From assembly GCA_963556145.1 (NCBI GenBank), contig OY744462.1, positions 1,054,001 through 1,118,000 on the forward strand: DNA of 64,000 nt. The letters are read 5' to 3'. How positions within the stretch are numbered: position 1 is the stretch's first letter; each line of letters opens with the position of its first letter. Shown here piece by piece: positions 37,401 through 46,646 of this stretch. The notes under the pieces are model-generated. The model had not been told where the DNA came from. It searched no databases and saw only the letters and a program-made list of their open reading frames with translations. A program made the translations under genes and the position numbers. The DNA comes from Hygrocybe punicea (lineage: Eukaryota > Basidiomycota > Agaricomycetes > Agaricales > Hygrophoraceae).

Positions 37401-37527
37401 TAGGGTCTAATGAACACATTGTTGAGTGGAAATATTCCAAAAAGTAGTTGTGGCAAGTGGAGAAGCGGATGCAAAAAGGTGTTATTTCTGCTTATGTAAG
37501 GGTGCCCATTCCTGGTGACCTCTACCT
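34431..37527. mobile_element. DDE transposon (TA target) inserted in gag
   Basis: Inverted ends of about 33 bp, AGGTAGAGGTCACCAGGAA then C or T, then GGGCACCCTTACA, with TA duplicated outside (34429-34430, 37528-37529). It is 3097 bp and carries one transposase gene on minus. Removal restores the Gag frame. The TA target places it near Tc1/mariner. Confidence 0.9.
34573..37151 (-). pseudogene. DDE transposase of the gag-nested element
   Basis: Starts at 37151 (MPQKSRTARVRTQNF). N-terminal block KGFPSVREWLE, then KDFPALRKAEASL, an HTH-like region with ISERTARRWLCKMNWRYG, and catalytic motifs LILITHNESTFYEND (Asp/Glu context), GLFLFDNAPSHQRRADDAL, the Cys-rich CEAGRTDCCCRRLLF, YHCELNFIEQYWGAAK (Glu) and VRYANRAARFISAY. 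This is a DDE family very common in Agaricomycetes, related to Tc1/mariner. Introns lie at about 36585-36541, 35525-35460 and 34778-34733. Lesions: TGA near 36796 and 34892 at probable Arg codons, and a 1-nt loss at about 35118 (WFK|MEQII). Not functional as read. Confidence 0.75.
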
Positions 37528-37978
37528 TACTGTCCGTGGCACCGGGATAGAAGGTGAAAACGGCACATTGGAAAGCGATGAAGTTCTTTGCTGAAGCGGC
37601 GGGTAGGGTAGACCAAAGTTCGTAATCGTCGTTATTGAGGTACCGGAGCGTGTAGCGAATTTTCATAGTGTCTGTGAGTCCACAGTCGGAGCCGAGCATG
37701 TCAATTTTGTCAAAGAAGCGGGGAAGGTCGTGTTCATCACCGTGAAATGTCGGGGCTGAACAATCACCTCAGAGAGGCATCAATCCGTGCGTCATGTCGG
37801 GGAATTTCCAAATCGGGAAGCGGGTCGGGTCGGGGAGGTACGAGGAAGGGGTCAAAGTCGTAAGCGGGGCTGAGCGATTAGAGTCGGGAACAAAGGATAA
37901 ACGTCATGAAAGTCAAACCCGACGGTGGGGAGGGTATGAAAAGACAAAAGAACTAAACTCCTCGCGGTGGGCTCCAGT

Positions 37979-38470
37979 TGTGATGGCGAGTTCTGTTGTA
38001 GACCCGGAATGGGAATCTACGGAAAGGGTGATCAGCTAAGAAGTGATCAGAGGAGTTTAGTGTCTTTGTAGTGTCTAGTCAATCCAACCCGAATCCAGGG
38101 TTCCGGATCAGAGGGTAAGTGAAGGGAGTGGAGTATGAAGACTAATATGGAGACGATATGAAGCGAGGACTAAGAAGTAGAACTGAAGCGGGATACAATA
38201 TGATATGGTGGGATGTAATCTATGATGGGATATGATCTATGTACTAAGTAACGGGAAACGAAGATATATCATATGTAACTATATACGTACTGATTCCGGG
38301 TCGTTAGAGACATTGCATCTTGAGTATGAACGATTCCGGAGGCGGAATCCGGAGCGGAATCGACGGAAAGGACCGGAATCGGGCGGAATCGACGATACGT
38401 GAATGGGACTGGACGGGGACAAAGTGGGATATGAAGAGGATTCGGGTCTAGAGGGCCCGGAGCCTCTACA
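37979..38470 (-). repeat. 5' LTR of the gag-only element (492 bp)
   Basis: Starts TGTGATGGCGAG on plus and ends GAGCCTCTACA. Followed by CTGC, the 4-bp duplication, and then by the rest of the DUF6589 gene. Confidence 0.9.
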
Positions 38471-40911
38471 CTGCCACTATTTCTGTGGGCTATTAGCTGG
38501 AACGTCCCGGAACTCATCTCCAATAGCCGCATCCGATTTGCAAGAACTGCACTGATGCTTAGCGACGAGCTCCCGGGAATTTTAGCAAACTGATATCGAC
38601 CTCCTCGTTCCCATGGCTTAGGAATACGTACAAAGGCAGCTCAAAAAGCAATGAACGACTGGGCACTGGCAACTATCTGTGACACCATCAATGAAGAGAT
38701 GTCCACCTTGAGGCTGATGATGCTCTTCCCACAGGAGAATATGTCTGAAGAAGCCCTTCTTGCCATTAGCTGGAGAGATCTGATACCGCAGGTCAAAAAC
38801 CTAGCACCCGTGATCTGGAAACTTTTCCGTCATGCTCTAGTTATGTGAAAGCAAGAATCACAAAATAAATCCAAGGACCCTGATGTGGTTCTGATTGATA
38901 TTGTCTTACTTGCTGCTCAGCTGATTCAAGTCTTTTGGTTGCTAGGCAATTCTTACAATGATATCGATGGCATTATCTCGTTCCCACCATCGCTGCAAAC
39001 TCACCAAGTTACTCACCATTTATTTCAAGAGCTGTGGACTGGCTGCAAAAGCATTCGACACGCTCCATGCCCTTGGGATCACAATGAGTCAAAAGTGGGC
39101 TTACCGCGGCATTGAAAAACTCTCCGAGCTAGGCCGCCTTGCGCTGTTGAACAACATCAAAAAATACCCCTGGTTTGGTACTCACGACAATATCAACCTG
39201 CTGTTTAGGGTCTATGAGCAACGACTCGACAATTTATCCCATTTTGACAGCGGCACAGCAGCGACCATTCTCATAATCAAGGACCCAAGTGCTATCTGGC
39301 CCAACAATCACACTTACCAACAACAGAGAGCACTCGGTGCGATCAACGTCATCAAATATGGGGATATCATCAAACTCGAAAAGGATGCAAGTCCCCGTAT
39401 TAATGCTCGTGCTATCCATCGGGTTCTTTCAATCCTAACAGCCTCACCGGAATTCAGCTTCGACACCTACAGTCATAAAGATCACGGCTTGTTCAACCCT
39501 CCCCTACCTGTCCAGCAATTACCCAGCAGTCAGGCACATACCACCTGCCAGTATATGCTCAACACGGTACATATTGAGGAAGCATCTTATGAGGGAAATG
39601 ACCGCGTACTTGGAGAATGGTTGCGACAGCTTGAAATAGACTCACCTGAAAAGTGGAAGCGTCTTGGAGATGATTTTGTCATTGCCTGGGCTGGTGACCA
39701 ACTTACTGTTTCTCGACTTCGAGGGCTTCAAAAGTTTCGGTGTGAGGATCTTAATTCCTTCGAGCAGCTCGGGTTCCTTAAGGAAGTATTTGGCTGGTTT
39801 CACACACAAATTGCCTTTGAACATTCACTTCACTCACAGTATTACGGCACTCAACTCGGCTTTGGACTTGTTCACGCCTTTGATCTCCTCAACCAAAAAG
39901 GCCTTCACTCAGCCACCGTACAAGGGACATTCCATCACCATTTGAAAGAGGGCTTACTCCATGTTGCAGAGGCACGCTTTCGAGACCTCTGGTGTGTTGT
40001 AGGCAAAGTCGACACACTTGAAGGACTGCGCAACCACTCTCCACATGCACTTCATGCCTTAGCAACGACAATTGTCAACGACTATGCATCCACAGTGGGT
40101 CTGCAAAAAATTGCGATCAAGAAATCAAATAAGGACGAATTGCTTTACCAGTCGACACAGATGGCCCGTGATCTACTTGATTATCTCGATTTTGACGAGT
40201 CCATGAAACTTGGTGATGTCGGACGCTTACAAGATTTATTGCCACGGCTACTGTTCCGATTTGCTGGCAGAAAGAACAAGAACTACACAATCGAGATTCT
40301 GGAGCTTTTGCAGGGTTTGCACCGGGAATGGCCTCCTGATCTCAAGTAAGTATGCTTTGGTCTTCAATATTTATCCTATATTTTGTCTAGAAATCACATC
40401 CTTAAATACTGCTGGCTGGCAAACACTACCGGCAAACCAGATGGCTTCCATCCTATCGACCTACTTCAAGAACACAATGTTCATGATATCAAGGTCAGTT
40501 ACTTTTTTACCGTATAGATCATGTGTTGATCAAAATATATAGCACACCTTCGCTGCTACTGGACCTTATGCCGATTGGGATTACATTGGTCAAACTTCAG
40601 CATCCATCCCCTGTCAGCACAAGATCAAGGACCACGTCGAAAATGATATCAATCACTTTTTCCGTGGCAAGGCCCATTCGTCGCCTGGAAAGGAAGGGGA
40701 TCTTGCTAACTTGCAGGCTTCGTACCATGCTTCAAAAATCCACGTTAACAGACCAGGACGAAAGCTCAATGCGAAGGACAAGGTATCCGACATCATGATG
40801 GTAGGATCGGAAGGGAATAAGCTTATCAAAACGATAGAGAATTGGGCAGCAAATCGGGTGTCTCAATGGTCAAACAGCGAAGACTGGACAGATTATTAGT
40901 AAAATGTTTAT

Positions 40912-43444
40912 TCATTCTATTTGTTCAATGCGACATGGTGTTATCAAGCATTTGGAGGCATGTAAGGATTGGGGAATGGAAATGAGAATGGGGCAGGAGG
41001 TTACACTTTGCGGAGGGTATGCTGGATAATGTTGATATTGTGGACATGAGAGCTGAGGTACATATTGCGGAGGATGATGAGCATGTTGATGGACGGCGAG
41101 CTGGGGTACATATTGCACAGGATGATGAGTTTGGTGTGGGGGATAGTGAGGAACCCATTGAGGGGCAGGGTGGACAGGTTGAAGTGCAGCGCAATAAGCT
41201 GCCCAACGTTGCGCTGTTGCTTCACAGGCCTGCACAAGGCGTTCCTCATCACGTTTCGCCTTATTCTCTGCAGTACATTTTGCATGCTTGGCCTTATTCT
41301 CCGCTTTTTTTGGCTCATTCTCCTCATGCCATGCATTATCGATCGGCGCCAAGATGTTGAGGATTACCTTGCCGTATTCATCCACCCAGATCCATTCTGG
41401 AATCTCCGTCTTGATATCATTGAGGGTCTTGATTCGGGCTCGAGTGGCCAATTTGCTCAGAATAGGATAATAGAACATTTGGCCCCCACACACAGTCCTT
41501 GAAGTCCGATTGCCACGTTTTCATTCGCCAGCTCACAAGGGCATTTCGGGATGACTCCAAACGTTCCTTGCGACGAGAACCTGGGCAGCGAGATCGTTTC
41601 CTTGTTTCCGCATTCTTGCCCATCAGTTCATCTCCACTCTCCCCTCTGTCAAGCGTCTCCAGGGTCGTCGGACCATTGATAACTGGTACATGCCATAAAT
41701 TTATGTGGTTGCAGAGTGCAAGAATTTCAGTTTCGGCAAGCGTTAAATTGACACCCGCAGCAACCTTTTTGAGCATGCAAACATCGCAGCATGGGATAAT
41801 GAGTTCTATAGGCAATTTAGAAATAGATGGAACATACAAAAAAAAGTACCTACCAGTTGACCGCGGTGGGTTTCTGAAGTAGCTGTTGGAAATGGTGGAT
41901 CTACACTGGAGTGTTTCAATCCACTTCCACATCCCCTCCTCCACCTTCTTCTGGTATCTAGTGTCTGCACCACTGGCTTGCCGTGTATGATTTTCTCCAT
42001 TTTCACTATCCCCTTCATCATCATCTTCACCTTCATCATCATCTTCACGTTCTCCAGGTTTCTTGAGTGGTTTTTGCAATTTATATACTGATGGTTCAAC
42101 AAGAAGAATGACAACCGCAGGCCCTCCAGATCGTCCAGCACGGCCTAGACGTTGTGTCCAGACAGAGAGGGAAGACGGGACCATGTATTGAATGACGCGG
42201 GAGACATCAGGAATATCCATACCCTAAGTAGCAAACAGATGTATCAGTAGGCCGAATCAGAAGTCATTGAAATCATGTACCATGCCAGCTACTTCTGTGG
42301 CACAGAGAATATCTGTCTTCCCTTGCCGGAAATCCTTCATAATTTTTCATCTCGCTCGTTTTGTCTGACCAGCATGCAAAAATGCAATTTTATGCCGGTC
42401 TGTTGCAGGAACAAGTTGTTGAAGGTGCTTGCACCCTTTGTGTGCAAGATCGCAAGTGTTGAAAAATATAATGGTCCTATTAAGCGGCTTTGCAAGCTCA
42501 GCATTGGCCTCTGCAACGGCAAAGTTCAAGGCATCGAGATCTCTGGCTGCACCATGCATGCGGCAGACTATAGGTGTGATATTGGGTCGATCGTTACCTA
42601 AATTTACGGTATATGTTCGGGTCTCTGAGAAGCCCAACTTGAGTCGGACATCATTCAAGATGTGAGGGGGCATGGTTGCCGATGTTGCCAAGATTGGAAC
42701 GGAATTCAGAACAAATGATTGTAGTTTTCCGAGGTCGCCATATCGTTTTCGAAACTTGTCACCCCACTGCGAGATGCAATGTGCTTCGTCGACTACAAAT
42801 GCTAGAATATCTTGGGTGAATTCCGGTGTACACATGAGTTTCAAGAATCTTGGATGATCGAGGCACATTTCGGGTGACATTAAAATGACTCTATGTTTGT
42901 GGTTTTCGACTTCCTATATAAAAATAAAATGAGTTTTTTTAATTTAGAATAGTTTTTAAATGTACATTGTGAAGCTGGTGTCCATACACATCAGCATTCA
43001 CTGCGATGGCCGTAAGACCAAATCGATGGAATCTTTCAGCCTAGGTGAAAAGGGTTTACAGAAATAAATAGACGGGTTAGTAATTTCCATAATACTAATG
43101 GATAGGCTTGCCTGCTCGACCTCAAGTTCATTGAGAGGCGAAATGACAACGACCGATTTGTTCCGTGCTTCATCCAGAAGGAGGGGCATTCCAAAGGGCA
43201 TTGTCTTGCCAGCTCCGGTCCCAGCTCCAGTCCCAGCAATGACAAGGCAGTCCAGCCCAAGCAAAAGGGCTTCCGTGACATCGATCTGCCAGTCATAAGC
43301 GGCCTTTCCATTGAAAGCTGCCTTGAATTTCTCTCCAATATTCAGACGAGTTGCTGTTGAGTTGTATTTCCGAGATAATGTTGCAGCCTCACAGGCAAGC
43401 TTCAATGCATCAGTAGCATCATCCGAGGCAAGTTGAAAGGACAT
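40912..43444 (-). pseudogene. RecQ-like DEAH-box DNA helicase
   Basis: Superfamily 2 helicase read from ATG 43444. A Q-motif-like region (GKAAYDWQIDVTEALLLG) precedes the P-loop, which is stretched to AGTGAGTGAGKTMPF. Then VVISPLNELEVEQ, motif II VVDEAHCISQWGDKFRKRY, motif III ILATSATMP, motif V region DILCATEVAGM, GMDIPDVSRVIQYM and motif VI QRLGRAGRSGG. A Cys-rich region (IPCCDVCMLKKVAAG) and a charged C-terminus follow. Lesions: TGA within RAR*KIMKDF (about 42349) and a 1-nt shift near 41462, after which the C-terminus continues (LSKLATRARIKTLNDIKTE) to 40912. Introns lie near 42900, 43040 and 42230. RecQ enzymes unwind DNA in recombination; here it lies inside a transposon, so a role in excision or replicative transposition is inferred. 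Confidence 0.8.
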
Positions 43445-43477
43445 AGCTGCCAAAATTTGAAGCAAGGTAGACAACAG

Positions 43478-43646
43478 TTGTAGTTTAATTGCTGAATATT
43501 CAACGCGTCGAGGTCACATGATGTATGATCTACACCTGCTGTACTGAATGTCACCAGACGTTCTACACGATACCTATGCAAACGTTTTTCGCACTCCGCT
43601 CGGGTTCCCCCATGGCATCGTGAAAGAACATCTGGGTTCGAGACTA
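43478..43646 (-). repeat. right terminal inverted repeat of the DUF6589-RecQ element
   Basis: Ends GGGTTCGAGACTA at 43646. Pairs with 28327-28493. This copy keeps more CpG than the left one. Confidence 0.9.
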
Positions 43647-43771
43647 TACAAATCAGTGTTGTGCCAGTCATTGACAGTCACAAAAAGTCATTGACTGGTA
43701 ATGACTTGGTTACAACTTGACTTTTTGTTGGCATGACCAAAGCACAGCCTTCGGGCCGTGCTGTGCTAGTA

Positions 43772-44339
43772 CCAAGGGGGTGGCGGAACGGGAATCCCGA
43801 ACCAGGGGTGGGGGGGGGGGTCCAGCCGGGGGCCTTAAAATTTTTTCCAACTTGGGTTCAAATGTGCCCTAAAATGGACATACATAGCACACAACGAGAA
43901 AGAAGAGCTGTCCGTGCGAGAAGCAGCTGTCCATGGATCAATACATCATAATAAAATTTTTATTCGTCGATCTACACAGTTGTTACATGGCAAAGAGGAA
44001 GAGGTAAGAGATTTGAGCTTGTAGTTCTATATTATACGAAGACCATTGCAGGGCCACACAGGAATTCTCGGCTGACAGTTTCCTTGACTGTCCGGACTGT
44101 GGCCACGAAACTGGGTGTGTCCGAGCTGCAAACCGAATGGTACCAAGCGGCGCCGCTAACAGCATGGTATATTACATATATATAGTATCTTGAGATATAT
44201 CTAGATTGGTTTGTCGCAGAAAATATATACACGTGATCTAAACATATCCTATATGGAAGGAAGGGGGGGGGGTCCCAAGCTGGCCCTTAAAATAAAATAT
44301 GAGTGTATATCGGAAATTCCCATTCCGCCACCCCCTTGG
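43772..44339. mobile_element. 568-bp MITE with CCAAGGGGGTGGCGG ends
   Basis: Inverted ends CCAAGGGGGTGGCGGAACGG and CCAAGGGGGTGGCGGAATGG (right, reversed), flanked by the exact 6-bp duplication CTAGTA (43766-43771, 44340-44345). G-tracts inside both ends are followed by GGCCCTTAAAAT-like sequence in inverse. No coding capacity. Confidence 0.8.
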
Positions 44340-44361
44340 CTAGTACATGAAAGAAATCATA

Positions 44362-46029
44362 TGTTACGGATCACTTCTGCAGCGGGCTCCGGCAACAATC
44401 AACTTAACAGGGGATCGGCTTCCAGAGGGGAGAACAGCAGCTTTCATTGTTGCTTACAGCTAAGACAACACTGCTAAGAAGGGGGGGTCAAGGTCTAATG
44501 TCATTGCGAGCCGTGGGGGTTACCCAAAACAAGATGAGTCTGCCCCAAGAACCAGACTAAACGTAAAGAAAGGAAAAGAAGAAAAAGTCCGAACCAACAA
44601 CAAGAACAGTATATATAGTGACTGGTCTTGAGGGGAGGTAAATAGAAATACAACCATGAAGCCACAACATGTCCAACTCTGCCATGTGTTCACCATGAGG
44701 CGTACATGAGGCGTCCTCATGTCGATGTTCTCGCGATCCAACTGGAGGCCCGGGTGTCGTTGAGGATAGAAGAGGTCCGGATGACTCGGATGATTTGTCA
44801 TCGGATCATGTGACATGCAGAATTGCCAATTCGGGGTCTACACTTGCTGTAACGGGCAAGTGTGCAGTTTGGCAAGTGCATTGCACGGTCGGGTCGAAGA
44901 TGGGTATCGTCCAGTGTGGGGTTGGTGATGAGAGTGTCTTGAGGTAGTGTGGATATAGTGGCAAGGTTGGTATGAAAGAAAATGAAGGAATGTATAGAGG
45001 AAAAAACCAACTAGGACAGTGGGCTAGTCGAGGTCAGACATGTGAACAGCATAAGCTGTACCGGATGACGATGTCTGTGTCAATGATGTATCGAGGGGCG
45101 GTGTCTTGTCCTGTGTGTGGAACAATGTGGTCCACCTGATGTCGGTATTTGTCCAAGAAAGGGTATCATTGTAAACGAGTGTGGGAGGTATCAAGATTAT
45201 AGATGGAAAAGGATAAATGAACGTGGGTCCAGGTTTCGAGTCATGGCATGAGTGACAAGCTGTGGGAACAAGTCGTCGGGTACTGCATTGAAGCGGTGTC
45301 GTGCGAACAATATACGATAGGGGTTGGTTCACTGTTTGGGAAGTCGTATGATCTGTGGTCGAAGTCCAAAAGAGTATGCTCCGGCGATGGTCGGATTAGA
45401 GAGAACAGTGAAATGTCTTGTGATTGGGGATTGTTCAGAGTTCGCATGCAGGTGAGGAATGTCGTCGGATCGTCAGGGAGGATAATGGTGGGCACAGGGT
45501 ACGAATATGGAAACCAAATATCCGGGAATGGCAATTGTCAATTATGTGTCGATATATTGTCGAGGTGGAAGTCAGAAGTATCAATGGCGGAAGGGTTTTG
45601 GTGCCGATGCCAAAGATAGATCATAACAAGGTAGAAACCGATCAGGAAGGTGATGGCAATGCTGCCAATAACAATTACGGTAATGAGCTGTGTCGGGAGT
45701 ACAGCCATTGTGATCAGTTTGTCGTGGGATAGCGTAAACAAGATATCGAAGGGACAAGACAATGTCGGTGACGTCCATCGGCAAGGAGACTATTTGGGTA
45801 CAACAAGGTCACGTGGGAGATGTCCATGGTCGGTCTGGATTGTTCTAGAAGAAGGGGCAAAAAGAGAACAAGAATAAGAAAATACAAGGATGTCCAAATG
45901 AAGAAACAATGACGTTGAAAGGAAGACAAAGGACAAAAAGAAATGAAAAAGGAAGGTGTGCAATGCAGAATTGTCATGGTGGGTAACGGAATGGGCATCG
46001 GGGTTGGAAGCGGAGTAGGAAACGTAACA
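44362..46029. mobile_element. 1.65-kb solo-LTR-like repeat, copy D
   Basis: TGTTACGGATCAC...ACGTAACA, 1668 bp, with exact 5-bp duplication TCATA (44357-44361, 46030-46034). Moderately diverged from A and C. Confidence 0.9.
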
Positions 46030-46034
46030 TCATA

Positions 46035-46646
46035 GCACACAGTCAGAAACTGTACTTTAACCCAGCAATATATCCCCCAGCAATATATCCCCTGTATCAT
46101 CATCAACATCGATGTCAATATCTTCGTCACCCTCGACATCCAAATCCAGCTTCTCATACAGCTCCAATTCCTCATCAAAACTCGGATTGCAGACCTGGAG
46201 AACATTTCAACCCATTGCGGACAAGAGGTAAAATCTGATAGTGGAACTAATCAATCATCAGTGTGTGCATTTCAATCATTGATATTATTATTATCAAGAA
46301 CGAATAAAGCGAAGCAATACTTGAATACATGTATTATAGGCAGTGGGACCCCGGCACAAAGCTCAGTGACCGGTGACCTCTGGCACTTGAGAAAGCTGTC
46401 CTGGTCAAGCCCGTGTTGACAGTTATTGTCGGCCATTGACTAGTTACGGTCATTTGACCATGACTTTTCTTTTCTGGTCATGACTGTCCAACACTCATAC
46501 AAATGACCCAAAATGGTCGTGAACAGGGGGTTATTTGTCTGTGTTTGCGAAAAGCCTCCCATTTTTTTAAAGTTCAAAAGTTCTTTGTAGGGCGTCACTG
46601 GTTTTGTTATAATTGAAGGCCACCGCCTACTGCCCGCCCGACCATT
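46035..46646. other. intergenic; orphan acidic exon remnant on minus
   Basis: Minus-strand 46199-46062 reads PSFDEELELYEKLDLDVEG and a run of Asp/Glu, then stops. It looks like the C-terminal tail of a lost protein. It ends in a perfect 15-bp tandem (CAGCAATATATCCCC twice, 46062-46092). The rest (46205-46600) holds no gene; 46513-46575 repeats sequence from 23726-23790. Confidence 0.4.

Larger units (their letters stand above)
31350..37780 (-). pseudogene. retroelement Gag, broken into three by insertions
   Basis: Starts at 37780 (ATG, then LRG-like with TGA as codon 4 at 37769-37771). The first part (37780-37528) has APTFHGDEHDLPRFFDK, the capsid-like YLNNDDYELWSTLPAA and VFTFYPGATDS. The second (34430-33925) has SDLDQLTRRQSAYGIE, YFRDFIRISGVLFDN and RLRIEERLHYLLPSHY. 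The third (32274-31350) is Pro/Ser-rich. Without the DDE element (one TA kept) and the solo LTR (one AACAC kept), the three parts lie in one frame of roughly 560 residues. This matches a Gag family of basidiomycete Ty3-like elements. No zinc knuckle is seen. Confidence 0.8.
28745..38470 (-). mobile_element. gag-only LTR retroelement carrying two nested insertions
   Basis: Two 492-bp LTRs (28745-29236, 37979-38470) with TG...CA ends and about four differences flank it, with the 4-bp duplication CTGC outside (28741-28744, 38471-38474). Gag is on the minus strand, so the right LTR is 5'. Just inside it, reading minus, comes ACTGGAGCCCACCGCGAGG, whose TGG start fits a tRNA primer site. No reverse transcriptase, RNase H, protease or integrase motif is found, so it is non-autonomous. 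It also holds an antisense gene (29812-31277), a solo LTR (32275-33924) and a DDE element (34431-37527). Confidence 0.85.
28531..40899 (+). pseudogene. DUF6589-family protein, split by a retroelement
   Basis: The acidic, Ser-rich N-terminus starts at ATG 28531. The frame is interrupted after HLNL by the retroelement (28745-38474 including one TSD) and resumes in phase with PLFLWAISWN. Further exons: to 38887, 38946-40345, 40391-40493 and 40543-40899. Family landmarks: ALMLSDELPGIL, RSHHRCKLTKLLTIYFKSC, KAFDTLHALGITMSQKW, TYSHKDHGLFNPPLPVQQLP, the strongly conserved VIAWAGDQLTVSRLRGLQKF, VFGWFHTQIAFEHSLHSQYY, and a C-terminal H/K-rich segment. The GDQLT strand with its Asp could be the first acidic residue of an RNase-H-fold transposase, but that is a guess. 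TGA codons at 28660, 38591 and 38846 break the frame; they sit where Arg or Trp is likely. The protein is uncharacterised and widespread in Agaricomycetes. Confidence 0.8.
28327..43646. mobile_element. DUF6589-RecQ transposon with long TIRs (unclassified)
   Basis: Inverted repeats of about 168 bp (28327-28493 and 43478-43646) enclose two convergent genes: a DUF6589 protein (starts 28531, ends 40899) and a RecQ-like helicase (starts 43444, ends 40912). Starts lie 38 and 34 bp from the inner TIR edges, and stop codons are 12 bp apart. After subtracting the nested retroelement (28745-38474) the unit is about 5.6 kb. ACAAAT occurs just outside both ends (28319-28324, 43648-43653) and may be the target duplication. 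Both genes carry nonsense or frameshift lesions, so this copy is dead. That DUF6589 acts as the transposase is inferred. Confidence 0.8.
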
